NCBI GenBank assembly: GCA_009780435.1
Contig: WRAB01000014.1
Coordinates: forward strand, 1 to 64,000
Length of the DNA: 64,000 bases
Direction: 5' to 3'
Source: Oscillospiraceae bacterium
GTDB taxonomy: Bacteria > Bacillota > Clostridia > Oscillospirales > Oscillospiraceae
Made by a program: the position numbers and the translations under genes. The notes beneath the pieces are model-generated. The model did no database searches. It saw only the letters and a program-made list of their open reading frames with translations, and had not been told where the DNA came from. Every line of letters starts with the position of its first letter. Positions within the stretch are counted from its first letter, which is position 1. This document shows, in pieces, positions 8,124 through 16,972 of the stretch.

Positions 8124-9305
8124 ATGCAGGGCTATATCAAGGAGAATATGAGGCAATACGGCTTGGTCATCGCACTGGTCGTCATTGCGGTCTTTTTTCA
8201 GATTCTAACAGACGGGGTTACCTTTCAGCCGAGAAACGTCTCAATTTTAATCTTACAGAACAGCCATATCCTCATTCTAGCCATGGGGATGACCCTGGTC
8301 ATCGTGACGGGCCGGATTGACCTCTCCGTGGGCAGTGTGGCCGCCTTTGCCGGCGCTGTTGCAGGGGTTTTGATCGTCCGGATGGGCGTACCTGTATGGC
8401 TGGGCATCATTGCGGCTCTGGCCATAGGCGCCCTCGCCGGTGCTTGGCACGGATTTTGGATTGCATATCGGGGCGTCCCCTTCTTTGTGGTCACCCTGGC
8501 CGGTATGATGATTTTCCGGGGCTTGACCATGCTCATTTTGGACGGTCTCTTTGTGGGTCCGTTCCCCGCCAGTTTCCAAATGATGTCCATGGGATTTATC
8601 CCTGACATCTTCGGCGGCGATGGGTTTAACCTCATGGCCGTCGCAGTGTGTGCAGCCCTCGCCCTGCTCTTTGTTATTATGGAGTTTCGGAAACGCAACA
8701 TCTCCCAAAAGTACGGCGTAGGGGCAGAGCCGATTCTGATTTTTATTTTGAAACTTGTGGTCATTGTCGGCGTCATCGGTCTTTTTGCCTATTGGTTCGG
8801 CGCATCCGACGGCATCCCCAACGTCTTGGTGGTACTGGGCGTAATGGTCGTCGTATACAGCTATATGGCCAACAAGACCATCCTGGGCAGACACATCTAC
8901 GCAACCGGCGGAAATCCAAAGACGGCGGAACTGAGCGGTATCAAAGTCAAGCGGGTCGTCTTTTGGGTGTATGTGAATATGGGACTCTTGGCGGCTTTGG
9001 CGGGTTTAATGTCCACCGCCCGCTTAAATTCCGCCATGCCTCGTGCCGGGACCGGGTTTGAGCTCGAGGCCATTGCCGCCGCATTTATCGGCGGGGCCTC
9101 CCCCTATGGCGGCGTCGGTAAAGTCAGCGGGGCCATCATCGGCGCCATGGTCGTCGGGATCATCAACAACGGTTTGAGTATTATGGGAGTCAGCGTAGAG
9201 ATGCGGCAAGTCATCACAGGCGTGGTGCTCTTGGCCGCCGTCATCTTTGCCGCCTTTACAAAAAATAGGGCGACAAAAGCGAAAGCGAGCTTAGAAACAG
9301 ACTGA
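8124..9305 (+). CDS. mmsB: monosaccharide ABC transporter permease 1, MmsB/GguB type
   Basis: A 393-residue polytopic membrane protein of the ribose/xylose-type permease family. Typical blocks are QNSHILILAMGMTLVIVTG, RIDLSVGSVAAFAG and the late AAAFIGGASPYGGVGKVSGA loop, with about ten membrane segments. It forms the translocation path for the ChvE/MmsA transporter. ATG 8124 is taken as start, with GGGGGCGAG upstream; GTG 8118 is two codons earlier in frame. It is the first of two adjacent, clearly homologous permease genes; the N-terminal 70 residues of the two agree at more than half the positions by eye. Confidence 0.9.
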   Translation: MQGYIKENMRQYGLVIALVVIAVFFQILTDGVTFQPRNVSILILQNSHILILAMGMTLVIVTGRIDLSVGSVAAFAGAVAGVLIVRMGVPVWLGIIAALAIGALAGAWHGFWIAYRGVPFFVVTLAGMMIFRGLTMLILDGLFVGPFPASFQMMSMGFIPDIFGGDGFNLMAVAVCAALALLFVIMEFRKRNISQKYGVGAEPILIFILKLVVIVGVIGLFAYWFGASDGIPNVLVVLGVMVVVYSYMANKTILGRHIYATGGNPKTAELSGIKVKRVVFWVYVNMGLLAALAGLMSTARLNSAMPRAGTGFELEAIAAAFIGGASPYGGVGKVSGAIIGAMVVGIINNGLSIMGVSVEMRQVITGVVLLAAVIFAAFTKNRATKAKASLETD

Positions 9306-9337
9306 GAATGTGTGTCCATAGATAGAGGGGGGATTGT

Positions 9338-10498
9338 ATGAGTATCATAAGAGGAAACATCAGACAATTCGGCATGATCATTGTGCTGATTTTAGTTGCC
9401 GTTCTATTTCAGGGGTTAACAAATGGAATGATGTTTCGACCGAGGAATATTGCAGACTTAATCTTACAGAACAGCTATATTCTCATCCTGGCTATCGGGA
9501 TGATGTTGGTGATCTTAACAGGCAGAATTGATCTGTCCGTAGGTACGCTCCTGGCGTTCACCAGTGCGTTGAGCGGTGTTTTCATCATAAGCTGGGGCCT
9601 ACCCATGTGGGTGGCGATTCCCGCCATTCTGGCTGTTGGCGCCCTCTCCGGTGCCTGGAACGGCTACTGGATCGCCTATCGAAATATCCCGTTCTTCGTG
9701 GTCACCCTGGCCGGTATGTTTGTATTCCGGGGTTTGACCATGGTTGTCTTAGGCGAGGGGACCCTCACCCCATTTCCTGATGCATTCCACAACATGGCCA
9801 TGGGCTTTATCCCGGATATGTTGGGCGGAGGCGGGTTCAACATCACCGCTATGGCCATCTGTCTGCTGGTCTCTCTCGTCTTTGTGTTTGTGGAACTTCG
9901 CAACCGCAAGATATCCCAGCGATTTGAAGCGGATGTGCTGCCCGTGCCGTTCTTTATCGCAAAACTTGTATTGATCGTGGGCGTAATCAACCTGTTCGGC
10001 TATTGGTTTGCCGTATCCAGGGGAATGCCCATTATATTGATTCTGCTCATCGCTTTGACCCTGATATACAGCTATGTTGCCAGCAACACCGTCATGGGCA
10101 GACACATCTATGCCACCGGCGGGAACCCTAAGGCGGCGGAACTCAACGGCTTAAATACAAAACAGGTCGTCTTCTGGGTCTATGTAAACATGGGTGTCCT
10201 GGCGGCGTTGGCCGGCATGGTATTTGCCGCACGCTATAACGCCTCCACGCCGAGAGCAGAGGCGGGGTTTGAGCTCCAGGCCATTGCCGCCGCATTCATC
10301 GGCGGGGCGTCGCCCTTGGGCGGGGTCGGTAAAATTGCCGGAGCAGCCATCGGCGCCATGATGATGGGGGTTTTGAATAATGGCCTACGGCTTTTAGGGG
10401 CAGGTGCTGAAATTCAGTTAATCATCATCGGGCTAGCGCTCTTAGGGGCCGTGATTTTTGACGTCTATGTAAAAACCAAGGTGTCCAAGACGTCGTAA
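9338..10498 (+). CDS. mmsB: monosaccharide ABC transporter permease 2, MmsB/GguB type
   Basis: The 386-residue product is a paralogue of the gene just upstream, with the same blocks (QNSYILILAIGMMLVILTG, RIDLSVGTLLAFTS, AAAFIGGASPLGGVGKIAGA) and the same membrane layout, so it arose by tandem duplication. ATG 9338 follows GAGGGGGG. Most ChvE-type systems have a single permease that works as a homodimer. Two genes suggest a heterodimer, as in the E. coli YtfT/YjfF galactofuranose transporter, or two alternative homodimers. The gene ends 107 bp before the galactokinase start, with a hairpin in the gap. Confidence 0.9.
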   Translation: MSIIRGNIRQFGMIIVLILVAVLFQGLTNGMMFRPRNIADLILQNSYILILAIGMMLVILTGRIDLSVGTLLAFTSALSGVFIISWGLPMWVAIPAILAVGALSGAWNGYWIAYRNIPFFVVTLAGMFVFRGLTMVVLGEGTLTPFPDAFHNMAMGFIPDMLGGGGFNITAMAICLLVSLVFVFVELRNRKISQRFEADVLPVPFFIAKLVLIVGVINLFGYWFAVSRGMPIILILLIALTLIYSYVASNTVMGRHIYATGGNPKAAELNGLNTKQVVFWVYVNMGVLAALAGMVFAARYNASTPRAEAGFELQAIAAAFIGGASPLGGVGKIAGAAIGAMMMGVLNNGLRLLGAGAEIQLIIIGLALLGAVIFDVYVKTKVSKTS

Positions 10499-10527
10499 AA
10501 AAGTCAGATTCTTCAAGGATCGTGTGA

Positions 10528-10572
10528 AAAGGCTGTGGACATGTGCGCGGCAAGCCCATATCCACAGCCTTT
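10528..10572 (+). other. stem-loop before galK
   Basis: AAAGGCTGTGGA (10528-10539) and TCCACAGCCTTT (10561-10572) are exact inverted copies around a 21-nt loop. It sits between permease 2 and galK. There is no T-tract, so a role in mRNA processing or partial termination is more likely than full termination. Confidence 0.6.
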
Positions 10573-10605
10573 GACCGATATTTTTCCAAGACAGGAGGGC
10601 TTTCA

Positions 10606-11769
10606 TTGACAGAGCTTGCAAAAGTGAAAGCGCAATTTAATAAACTCTATGGTGATGGTACGGTTTCCTCGTTCCATGCACCGGGCAGAGTGAATCTCAT
10701 TGGCGAGCACATCGATTACAACGGCGGCACCGTTTTCCCCTGTGCCCTTACCTTGGGTACATACGGCGTAGCCAGGAAGCGATCCGACAATCTGTTGCGG
10801 CTGGCATCCGCAAATATAGGTGGCGAACCCGTTGCCGTCAGCTTGGACTCGATTGTGTACAATAAAGAATATGGGTGGGCAAACTACTTATTGGGCGTGG
10901 TGGTGGAGTTTCAGAAACGCGGCGTCCCCCTCTCCGGTCTGGATGTGCTGATCGCAGGCAACGTATCCAGTAGTGCGGGGCTGTCCTCCTCGGCCAGCGT
11001 TGAGCTCTTGATGAGCGTGATTTTGAATACCATGTTCGACGGGAAGCTCTCCATGGTCGAGTTGGTCAAGCTCTCCCAGCGGGCAGAAAATCAATTCGTC
11101 GGCGTAAATTGCGGCATTATGGATCAATTCGCCGTCGGTATGGGCAAGAAAGATCATGCCATGCTGTTAAATTGTGCAACTTTGGAAGTTCAATACATCC
11201 CTATTGTACTGGACAAACATCGCCTTGTAATCGGCAACACCAACAGCCCGCGGGGACTGGCCACATCAAAGTACAACGAGCGTCGGGCCGAGTGCGAAAA
11301 AGCGGTGGAACTGTTACATGCAAAGCTTGATATCAAGTTGCTCGGCGACCTCACACCGGAGGAATTTGAGGCCAACAAACAGCTGATCACAGACGAGACG
11401 ATTCGAAAACGCGCCCAGCACGTGGTATATGAAATCCAGCGCACAAAAGAGGCGGTGGAGCAGCTTTTACGCGGGAACTTAGAGGCATTCGGCAACCTGA
11501 TGAACGACTCTCACGACTCCCTGGCAAATTTGTATGAGGTCACAGGCTTCGTGCTGGATACCATGGTCGCCCTGGCCAGGGAACAAACAGGTGTGCTGGG
11601 CGCCCGTATGACAGGCGCTGGATTCGGCGGCTGTACCGTAAATCTGGTGGAAAAAGAGCATGTGGACACATTCATAGAAAATGTTGGCCGGGCGTACAAA
11701 GAAAAAACCGGGATCACAGCGGACTTTTACATCGCCGGCATCGGAGACGGGGCGCGGCAACTTGATTAG
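10606..11769 (+). CDS. galK: galactokinase
   Basis: The 387-residue GHMP kinase phosphorylates galactose to galactose-1-phosphate, the first step of the Leloir pathway. Signatures are GRVNLIGEHIDYNGG near the N-terminus (galactokinase motif), the ATP loop GLSSSAS and the late GAGFGGC. The start is TTG 10606, seven bases after AGGAGG (10593-10598); the longer open frame has no ribosome site. The usual partners galT and galE are not in this window, so the product must be handled by genes elsewhere. It is cotranscribed with the sugar transporter and followed 54 bp later by the regulator gene. Confidence 0.93.
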   Translation: MTELAKVKAQFNKLYGDGTVSSFHAPGRVNLIGEHIDYNGGTVFPCALTLGTYGVARKRSDNLLRLASANIGGEPVAVSLDSIVYNKEYGWANYLLGVVVEFQKRGVPLSGLDVLIAGNVSSSAGLSSSASVELLMSVILNTMFDGKLSMVELVKLSQRAENQFVGVNCGIMDQFAVGMGKKDHAMLLNCATLEVQYIPIVLDKHRLVIGNTNSPRGLATSKYNERRAECEKAVELLHAKLDIKLLGDLTPEEFEANKQLITDETIRKRAQHVVYEIQRTKEAVEQLLRGNLEAFGNLMNDSHDSLANLYEVTGFVLDTMVALAREQTGVLGARMTGAGFGGCTVNLVEKEHVDTFIENVGRAYKEKTGITADFYIAGIGDGARQLD

Positions 11770-11823
11770 TGTTTGCCCACACGGACAAAACGACTCAAAA
11801 ATTTGCAAGAAAGGTGTGAGAGC

Positions 11824-12900
11824 ATGGCAGCCAGAATCCCCAAATATCAAGAAATTGCGGATTGGTTGACCGAAAACATCCGATCTGGCACCTTTCCTTC
11901 CGGTAGCAAGCTGATCAGTGAGCTCAACCTTTGTGAGAAATTTGGCATCAGCCGCCACACAGCCCGCTCCGCCATTGCCATCTTGGAAAAGGACGGTTTT
12001 GTGGCCAGAAGACAGGGTAGTGGCACGTATGTCAACCATTTTTTATCTGATGCGGGGCGAAAAAAAATCGGTCTTCTGATGACCTATGCCGATGCGTATA
12101 TCTTTCCATCCATCATTTCCGGTATAGAAGAAATCTTATCCAGGCAAGGGCATCGGATGTCCCTGAGTTTGACCCAGAACAAGGTGGAAAATGAACGGAG
12201 CCAACTTCTCTCCTTCCTTTCCGATAACGTAGACGGTCTGATTGTGGAGGCCGTAAAGTCCGCGCTCCCCAGTGTAAATCTGGACATCTACAGAGCGTTT
12301 GCCGCCCGCGGGATTCCCATTGTCTTCATCAATGCGTATCACACCGGGCTAAACTGTAATTATATCATCAACAACGACGTGGCAGGCGGCCGTTTGGTTA
12401 CAAGGCATCTCATAGAAAACGGCCACAAAAAAATCGGCGGTATTTTCAAACACGACGACATACAGGGCAATTACCGCTACAAGGGCTTTGCAAAAGAATT
12501 GTATGCTCAGAACCTTCACCTGCATGAAAATCACATTATATGGTATTCCACCGAGACTTTGGACAGCCTCTTTCACCCGGATCAGCGCAATCTGCTCTTA
12601 GACAAACTTGCAGAAATCACCGGCGTCATCTGTTATAACGATCAAGTTGCCGTGAAGTTGATTCAAACTTGCACACAGGCGGGCTTACGGGTCCCCCAGG
12701 ATTTATCCGTAGTCGGTTTTGACAATTCCAACTTGAGCAAAATCACCCCGACCCCCTTGTCCAGCATCACCCACCCCGGGCCGGATATGGGCCGTTTCGC
12801 GGCAGAATCCCTCCTGAAAATCATCCAGACGCCCCAGCACACAATCCGTCATATGTTCCAACCCCAACTAATCGCGCGAAGCTCCGTGGGACACACGTGA
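11824..12900 (+). CDS. araR: AraR-like repressor (GntR DNA-binding head, LacI-type sensor)
   Basis: The 358-residue protein joins a GntR-type winged helix (about 1-70: PKYQEIADWL, SELNLCEKFGISRHTARSAI, GSGTYVNHF) to a periplasmic-binding-fold sensor (about 80-358: KKIGLLMTYADAY, NNDVAGGRLVTRHL, VVGFDN). That fusion is the hallmark of AraR, the arabinose repressor of Bacillus. An AraR-type palindrome stands at the head of the operon, so autogenous control of chvE-mmsAB-galK-araR is likely. Whether the inducer is arabinose or galactose cannot be told from sequence. ATG 11824 is preceded by AAAGGTGTGAG. Confidence 0.88.
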   Translation: MAARIPKYQEIADWLTENIRSGTFPSGSKLISELNLCEKFGISRHTARSAIAILEKDGFVARRQGSGTYVNHFLSDAGRKKIGLLMTYADAYIFPSIISGIEEILSRQGHRMSLSLTQNKVENERSQLLSFLSDNVDGLIVEAVKSALPSVNLDIYRAFAARGIPIVFINAYHTGLNCNYIINNDVAGGRLVTRHLIENGHKKIGGIFKHDDIQGNYRYKGFAKELYAQNLHLHENHIIWYSTETLDSLFHPDQRNLLLDKLAEITGVICYNDQVAVKLIQTCTQAGLRVPQDLSVVGFDNSNLSKITPTPLSSITHPGPDMGRFAAESLLKIIQTPQHTIRHMFQPQLIARSSVGHT

Positions 12901-12978
12901 AAGCGGTCAATTTAAGGCGGCAGAAAAAATCTGCCACGGGTGATGGAGAACAAAAATTGCAAAAAAAACAAAAAAGAC

Positions 12979-13007
12979 TTGCATTTTCGTGCGGGTTGCG
13001 CTATGAT
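12979..13007 (+). promoter_or_regulatory. promoter of TRAP operon
   Basis: TTGCAT (12979-12984), 17-bp spacer, TATGAT (13002-13007), 61 bp before the TAXI gene start. Confidence 0.7.
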
Positions 13008-13067
13008 GGAGGACATATATTTTTTTGCTAGGCGAAAAGCCAAATTATTTGAGGGGGTATTTCACAC

Positions 13068-14039
13068 ATGAAAAAGAAGCTTGCCATTGTTTTTGTTCTT
13101 CTGCTCTGCGTCCTGGTGGTTCTCGGCGCCTGCGGCGAAGGCGGAGGGGGGAGTACGCGCCTGATTATGGCCACTGGCGGCGTTGCCGGTACATACTACC
13201 CGCTGGGCGGCGCCATGGCCGCAGTCATCAATCAGCATACAGATGTCCAGGTCACTGTGAATGCCTCTGGCGCGTCGTTTGACAACATCCGCCAACTGGA
13301 AGCCGGAGACGCCCATATTGCTCTGGCGCAAAATGACGTTATGTACTATGCGTTCACCGGTACAGGTCCCTGGGGTGCGCAGGATAATGACCCTGTCACG
13401 ACCCTTGCGACCCTGATGACCCTCTATCCGGAGACGGTTCACGTCGTTGTCGCCGCCGATTCCGGTATCTACAGCGTTGAGGATCTGGCAGGGCGGCGTG
13501 TCTCTATTGGCGACGTGGGTTCCGGCGTGGAGGCCAATGCGATACATGTCTTGGGTATTCACGGACTCTCTGTCGATGATATCAGCGTGCTCAATCTGGG
13601 CTTTTCCGCCTCTGCCGACGCCATGCGGGATCGGCAGTTAGACGCTTTCTTCGTCACCTCAGCGGCACCCAATACCGCCGTCATGGATCTGTCGGTGAGC
13701 CGTGATTTACGCATCCTCTCCCTGGCTGAGGATAAAATCCAGGCCCTCTTGGATGCCCATCAGTTCTATGGAAAGGTCACGCTGACTTCCAGTGACTACA
13801 GTTTCCTCACGGAACCTGTCAACACCGTAGCCGTGCAGGCCACCCTGGTCACCTCAACGGCTCTGGATGAGCAAGTGGCGTTTGACATTGTCCGGGCACT
13901 CATCGAAAACGCGTCCGAAGTCGAAGAGGGTCACGCCCGCGGTGCAGATATCCGGGCGGAAAGCGCTGTACAGTCCATCAGCGTGGACTTCCATCCCGGC
14001 GCACTCCGCTTCTTCCAAGAGATTGGCGCCATAGGATAA
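13068..14039 (+). CDS. TAXI-family TRAP transporter solute-binding lipoprotein
   Basis: A 323-residue exported protein with a lipoprotein signal (VVLGAC, Cys22) and the TAXI-type start of the mature domain, LIMATGGVAGTYYPLGGAMA. Further family features are SGASFDNIRQLEAGDAHIAL and the SIGDVGSGVE segment. TAXI proteins capture an organic acid or glutamate-like solute outside the cell and deliver it to a fused DctQM permease driven by an ion gradient. ATG 13068 follows GAGGGGG. It is the first gene of a three-gene operon with a DUF1850 protein and the permease. The solute is unknown. Confidence 0.92.
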   Translation: MKKKLAIVFVLLLCVLVVLGACGEGGGGSTRLIMATGGVAGTYYPLGGAMAAVINQHTDVQVTVNASGASFDNIRQLEAGDAHIALAQNDVMYYAFTGTGPWGAQDNDPVTTLATLMTLYPETVHVVVAADSGIYSVEDLAGRRVSIGDVGSGVEANAIHVLGIHGLSVDDISVLNLGFSASADAMRDRQLDAFFVTSAAPNTAVMDLSVSRDLRILSLAEDKIQALLDAHQFYGKVTLTSSDYSFLTEPVNTVAVQATLVTSTALDEQVAFDIVRALIENASEVEEGHARGADIRAESAVQSISVDFHPGALRFFQEIGAIG

Positions 14040-14081
14040 CATATTACTTTGGAATCAAAAAGCAGGAAAGTGTTTTTTCTT

Positions 14082-14109
14082 GTTTCCTCCGCCTGTGGCG
14101 GGGGAAAAC
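14082..14109 (+). other. intercistronic stem-loop after TAXI gene
   Basis: TTTCCTCCGCC and GGCGGGGGAAA pair around a 3-nt loop (with T-G pairs), 43 bp after the binding-protein stop and 40 bp before the next gene. There is no downstream T-tract. It resembles the hairpin after chvE in position. Confidence 0.55.
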
Positions 14110-14149
14110 ACAGTGAGATTTCCTACCTTTTTGTGCAGGAGTAATAGCA

Positions 14150-14650
14150 ATGCGAAAAAAACTGTTCGTGGCGGGTGTGGTTACAGCCGCACTCGCCACG
14201 ATTTTTTTGATCTCTCTATTCTTCTTTCGGGCGCCCTATCTCGTGTTGACCAACGACCAAACCGGGGTGCTCTTGTTCCGGCACCGGATCGACGAGGGGG
14301 ATACATTCTCGGTCAGCTACATCCACTCGGTCAATCAGAGTCCCGTGACGGAGATATACCGAATCAAACAGGGGCAGATCGTCTTGACCGCCCTGGAATT
14401 TGAGACGTTCGGTGCGGGGATGCCCACAGAGGTGGATCCCGGCCAAACCCTGATCCACCTGCCTGCGGGCGGGTTTCGGATCGAGGGATTTAATCGTGTG
14501 ATTGGCGATCTCCGGTATCTCATCGGACATATGGCCGATCTCACCCTGCACGTCGACGGACAAGATGTTCCGCTCAACACGTTAGACGCATCTGGACAGT
14601 CCGTACATTTTGCCTTTCGCCAACTGAATATCTGGCAGAGGGGATTCTAA
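14150..14650 (+). CDS. DUF1850 protein of TAXI-TRAP operon
   Basis: The 166-residue product has one N-terminal membrane anchor (about 5-27) and then an exported domain with the DUF1850 features SYIHSVNQSPVTEIY and LEFETFGAGMP. DUF1850 genes are regularly found between a TAXI binding protein and a fused TRAP permease, as here, so a role in that transporter (assembly or solute handling) is inferred. Its biochemical function is not known. ATG 14150 follows CAGGAG. The permease gene begins 32 bp after its stop. Confidence 0.85.
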   Translation: MRKKLFVAGVVTAALATIFLISLFFFRAPYLVLTNDQTGVLLFRHRIDEGDTFSVSYIHSVNQSPVTEIYRIKQGQIVLTALEFETFGAGMPTEVDPGQTLIHLPAGGFRIEGFNRVIGDLRYLIGHMADLTLHVDGQDVPLNTLDASGQSVHFAFRQLNIWQRGF

Positions 14651-14682
14651 ATTTGTATACTACTCCATAAGGAGGCGACCAT

Positions 14683-16761
14683 ATGACAGAGCACGAAGAT
14701 AAAAATTTCGAGCAAGAGCAACCGGCAGATATCGCTGCAAATCCGGGGGAACCCGAAATGCAGAGCGGAGAACTCCTCGGTGAAGAGGAGGCGGTCACCA
14801 AAGAAGATGTACAGCGCATGATGGCACAGATTGACCGAAATGCAAACACACGCCATTACAGCGGGGTGCCGAAACTCATCCTGCGCTGGCTCTGTGTGGC
14901 GTTTACCGTCTACATGTTGCTCCTCAACACGGTTTGGCTGTTGCCGCCGCAGATTCACCGGGCCTCCTTTGTGGCCTTTTTAGTTCTGCTCACCTTTTTG
15001 CTATACCCGGCCCGCAAGAAGAACAACGTCAGGGTCAACTATGTCCCCTGGTATGACCTGATCCTGGCCGTGGTCGGAATGGCCTGTTTCCTGTACTATG
15101 CATTCAATTTCCGTACCATCGTCGGTCAGATGGCCACCTTTACCCAGTTGGACTTCATCGTGGCCGTGGTGGGTATACTCATTCTCTTCTACGCCTGTTA
15201 CCGTGTGGTGGGGATGCCGCTCTTAGTGGTTGTGGCGGTCTTTCTCGCCTACGCCTACTTCGGCCGCTGGATACCGGGTACTTTTGGCCACGCAGGATAC
15301 CGGGTGGAGCGGATTTTCACCTTCCTCTTCTACACCACGGAAGGAGTGCTGGGTACGCCCACAAGTGTCGCCGCCTCATTTTTGTTTGTATTCTTATTAT
15401 TCGGTGCATTTTTGGAAAAGACGGGAATCGGTGCGTTTTTTATCGATATCTCCAACGCTGTCGCAGGCAGGGCCACAGGCGGGCCGGCCAAGGTCGTGGT
15501 GGTGGCATCGGCCCTGTACAGTACGGTTTCGGGGAGTTCCGTGGCCAACACGGTGGCCTCGGGGACATTCACCATCCCCATGATGAAACGCTTGGGGTAT
15601 AATAGAAACTTTGCAGGCGCAGTGGAGGCCGCGGCCTCCACAGGCGGACAGCTCATGCCGCCCATTATGGGCGCCGCCGCCTTCCTCATGGCGGAGATCA
15701 CGGGCATCCCCTACGTCCAAATCGCCCTGGCGGCCCTCATTCCGGCGATTTTGTACTTCGTCTGCATTTTCGCCTCCGTACACTTTGAGGCAAAACGGAT
15801 CGGCCTGCGGGCCATGCCGGAGGAGGAGATTCCCAAGGCCAAGCCGTTGCTTCTGCAAAAAGGCCATCTGTTTCTCGCAGTTCTCGCCATTGTCGTATTC
15901 CTCGCTCTGGGCTTCACTCCGGCCCGGTCGGCGCTCATCGCGATTGGGGTCGCCATTTTCCTCAGCCTGTTCCGCAGGGATACTAACTTGTTCCTCAAGG
16001 ACGGCCGTCTGACGTTCTCGAAACTCATCGACGCATTGGAGACCGGGGCCCGGAACACTGTGGGCGTGGGCATGGCCTGTGCCATGGCCGGCCTGATTAT
16101 TGGCGTGGTGGTTTTGACCGGCCTGGGCCTCACCTTTGCCAACGCCATGGTGGCCATGGCCAACGTCATCGGAAACGAGACCCTGCGTCTGATCGCCGTG
16201 CTCTTCTTCTGTATGGTCGCATCCCTCGTCTTGGGGCTGGGGGTGCCAACCACGGCGAAATACGTGATCATGGCCACGGTGACGGCGCCGATCTTGATCC
16301 GGATGGATGTCCCTATCCTGGTGGCCCACATGTTTGTGTTCTACTTCGGCACCGACGCCGATATTACGCCGCCGGCGGGCCTGGCCTCTTATGCGGCCTC
16401 GGCCATCTCCCGGGGCTCGCCCCTCCGCACCAGCGTTATCGCCATGCGTCTGGCCGCCGCGGCCTATATTATCCCGTATCTCTTCGTCTTTAACCCCCAG
16501 ATTCTGTTTATCGACGCCACAGCCATGGATATCATCGTCATTGTCATCACCGGGACCATCGGCATCATCGGCGTGGCATCCGCCCTCTCTGCGTATCTGT
16601 TACGCCGCATGGGGTGGCCGGAACGGATCGTCGCCCTGGCCGGCGGGGTCATCCTGTGCAGTCATGTCTTGATCGCCAATGTGATCGGCATCGCCCTCAT
16701 CGGCGGATTGATCCTGTTCCAGATCGCCCGCAACAAGCGAGATAAACTGACTGTAGCATAG
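14683..16761 (+). CDS. TRAP transporter fused permease (DctQ-DctM, TAXI type)
   Basis: The 692-residue integral membrane protein joins the four-helix small subunit and the twelve-helix large subunit of TRAP transporters into one chain. An acidic, glutamate-rich cytoplasmic leader of about 60 residues precedes the first helix. The large-subunit region shows SGSSVANTVASGTFTIPMMKR, the AASTGGQLMPPIMGAAAFLMAE block and GLGVPTTAKYVIM, which are diagnostic of the fused family. With the TAXI lipoprotein it forms a secondary, ion-driven importer. ATG 14683 follows AAGGAGGCG. A strong terminator follows the stop. Confidence 0.92.
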   Translation: MTEHEDKNFEQEQPADIAANPGEPEMQSGELLGEEEAVTKEDVQRMMAQIDRNANTRHYSGVPKLILRWLCVAFTVYMLLLNTVWLLPPQIHRASFVAFLVLLTFLLYPARKKNNVRVNYVPWYDLILAVVGMACFLYYAFNFRTIVGQMATFTQLDFIVAVVGILILFYACYRVVGMPLLVVVAVFLAYAYFGRWIPGTFGHAGYRVERIFTFLFYTTEGVLGTPTSVAASFLFVFLLFGAFLEKTGIGAFFIDISNAVAGRATGGPAKVVVVASALYSTVSGSSVANTVASGTFTIPMMKRLGYNRNFAGAVEAAASTGGQLMPPIMGAAAFLMAEITGIPYVQIALAALIPAILYFVCIFASVHFEAKRIGLRAMPEEEIPKAKPLLLQKGHLFLAVLAIVVFLALGFTPARSALIAIGVAIFLSLFRRDTNLFLKDGRLTFSKLIDALETGARNTVGVGMACAMAGLIIGVVVLTGLGLTFANAMVAMANVIGNETLRLIAVLFFCMVASLVLGLGVPTTAKYVIMATVTAPILIRMDVPILVAHMFVFYFGTDADITPPAGLASYAASAISRGSPLRTSVIAMRLAAAAYIIPYLFVFNPQILFIDATAMDIIVIVITGTIGIIGVASALSAYLLRRMGWPERIVALAGGVILCSHVLIANVIGIALIGGLILFQIARNKRDKLTVA

Positions 16762-16777
16762 CGGAATACATCGACAA

Positions 16778-16802
16778 GGGCTGACGTCTATGACGTCAGC
16801 CC
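16778..16802 (+). terminator. terminator of TRAP operon
   Basis: GGGCTGACGTC (16778-16788) and GACGTCAGCCC (16792-16802) form a perfect 11-bp stem with a 3-nt loop, followed by TGTTTGCTG. Confidence 0.7.
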
Positions 16803-16877
16803 TGTTTGCTGTAAAAAGAGATGTCGGAGGTAAAAGTATTCCGGCAATATTTTTGTCTATTTTTTCATCGGAACAGG

Positions 16878-16906
16878 TTGCCCCATTTGCTGGGGTATGA
16901 TATACT
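16878..16906 (+). promoter_or_regulatory. promoter of ppdK
   Basis: TTGCCC (16878-16883), 17-bp spacer, TATACT (16901-16906), 67 bp before the ppdK start. Confidence 0.65.
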
Positions 16907-16972
16907 ATTTCTTGCTTTGTGCACGTTCTAGTGTGTATTTCAGTACAATTACTGAGGAAGGATATGATATTT

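Noticed and set aside
8277-8894. 205-codon minus-strand frame inside permease 1
   Set aside because: A histidine/aspartate-rich shadow of the permease gene, as expected antisense to a hydrophobic coding region.
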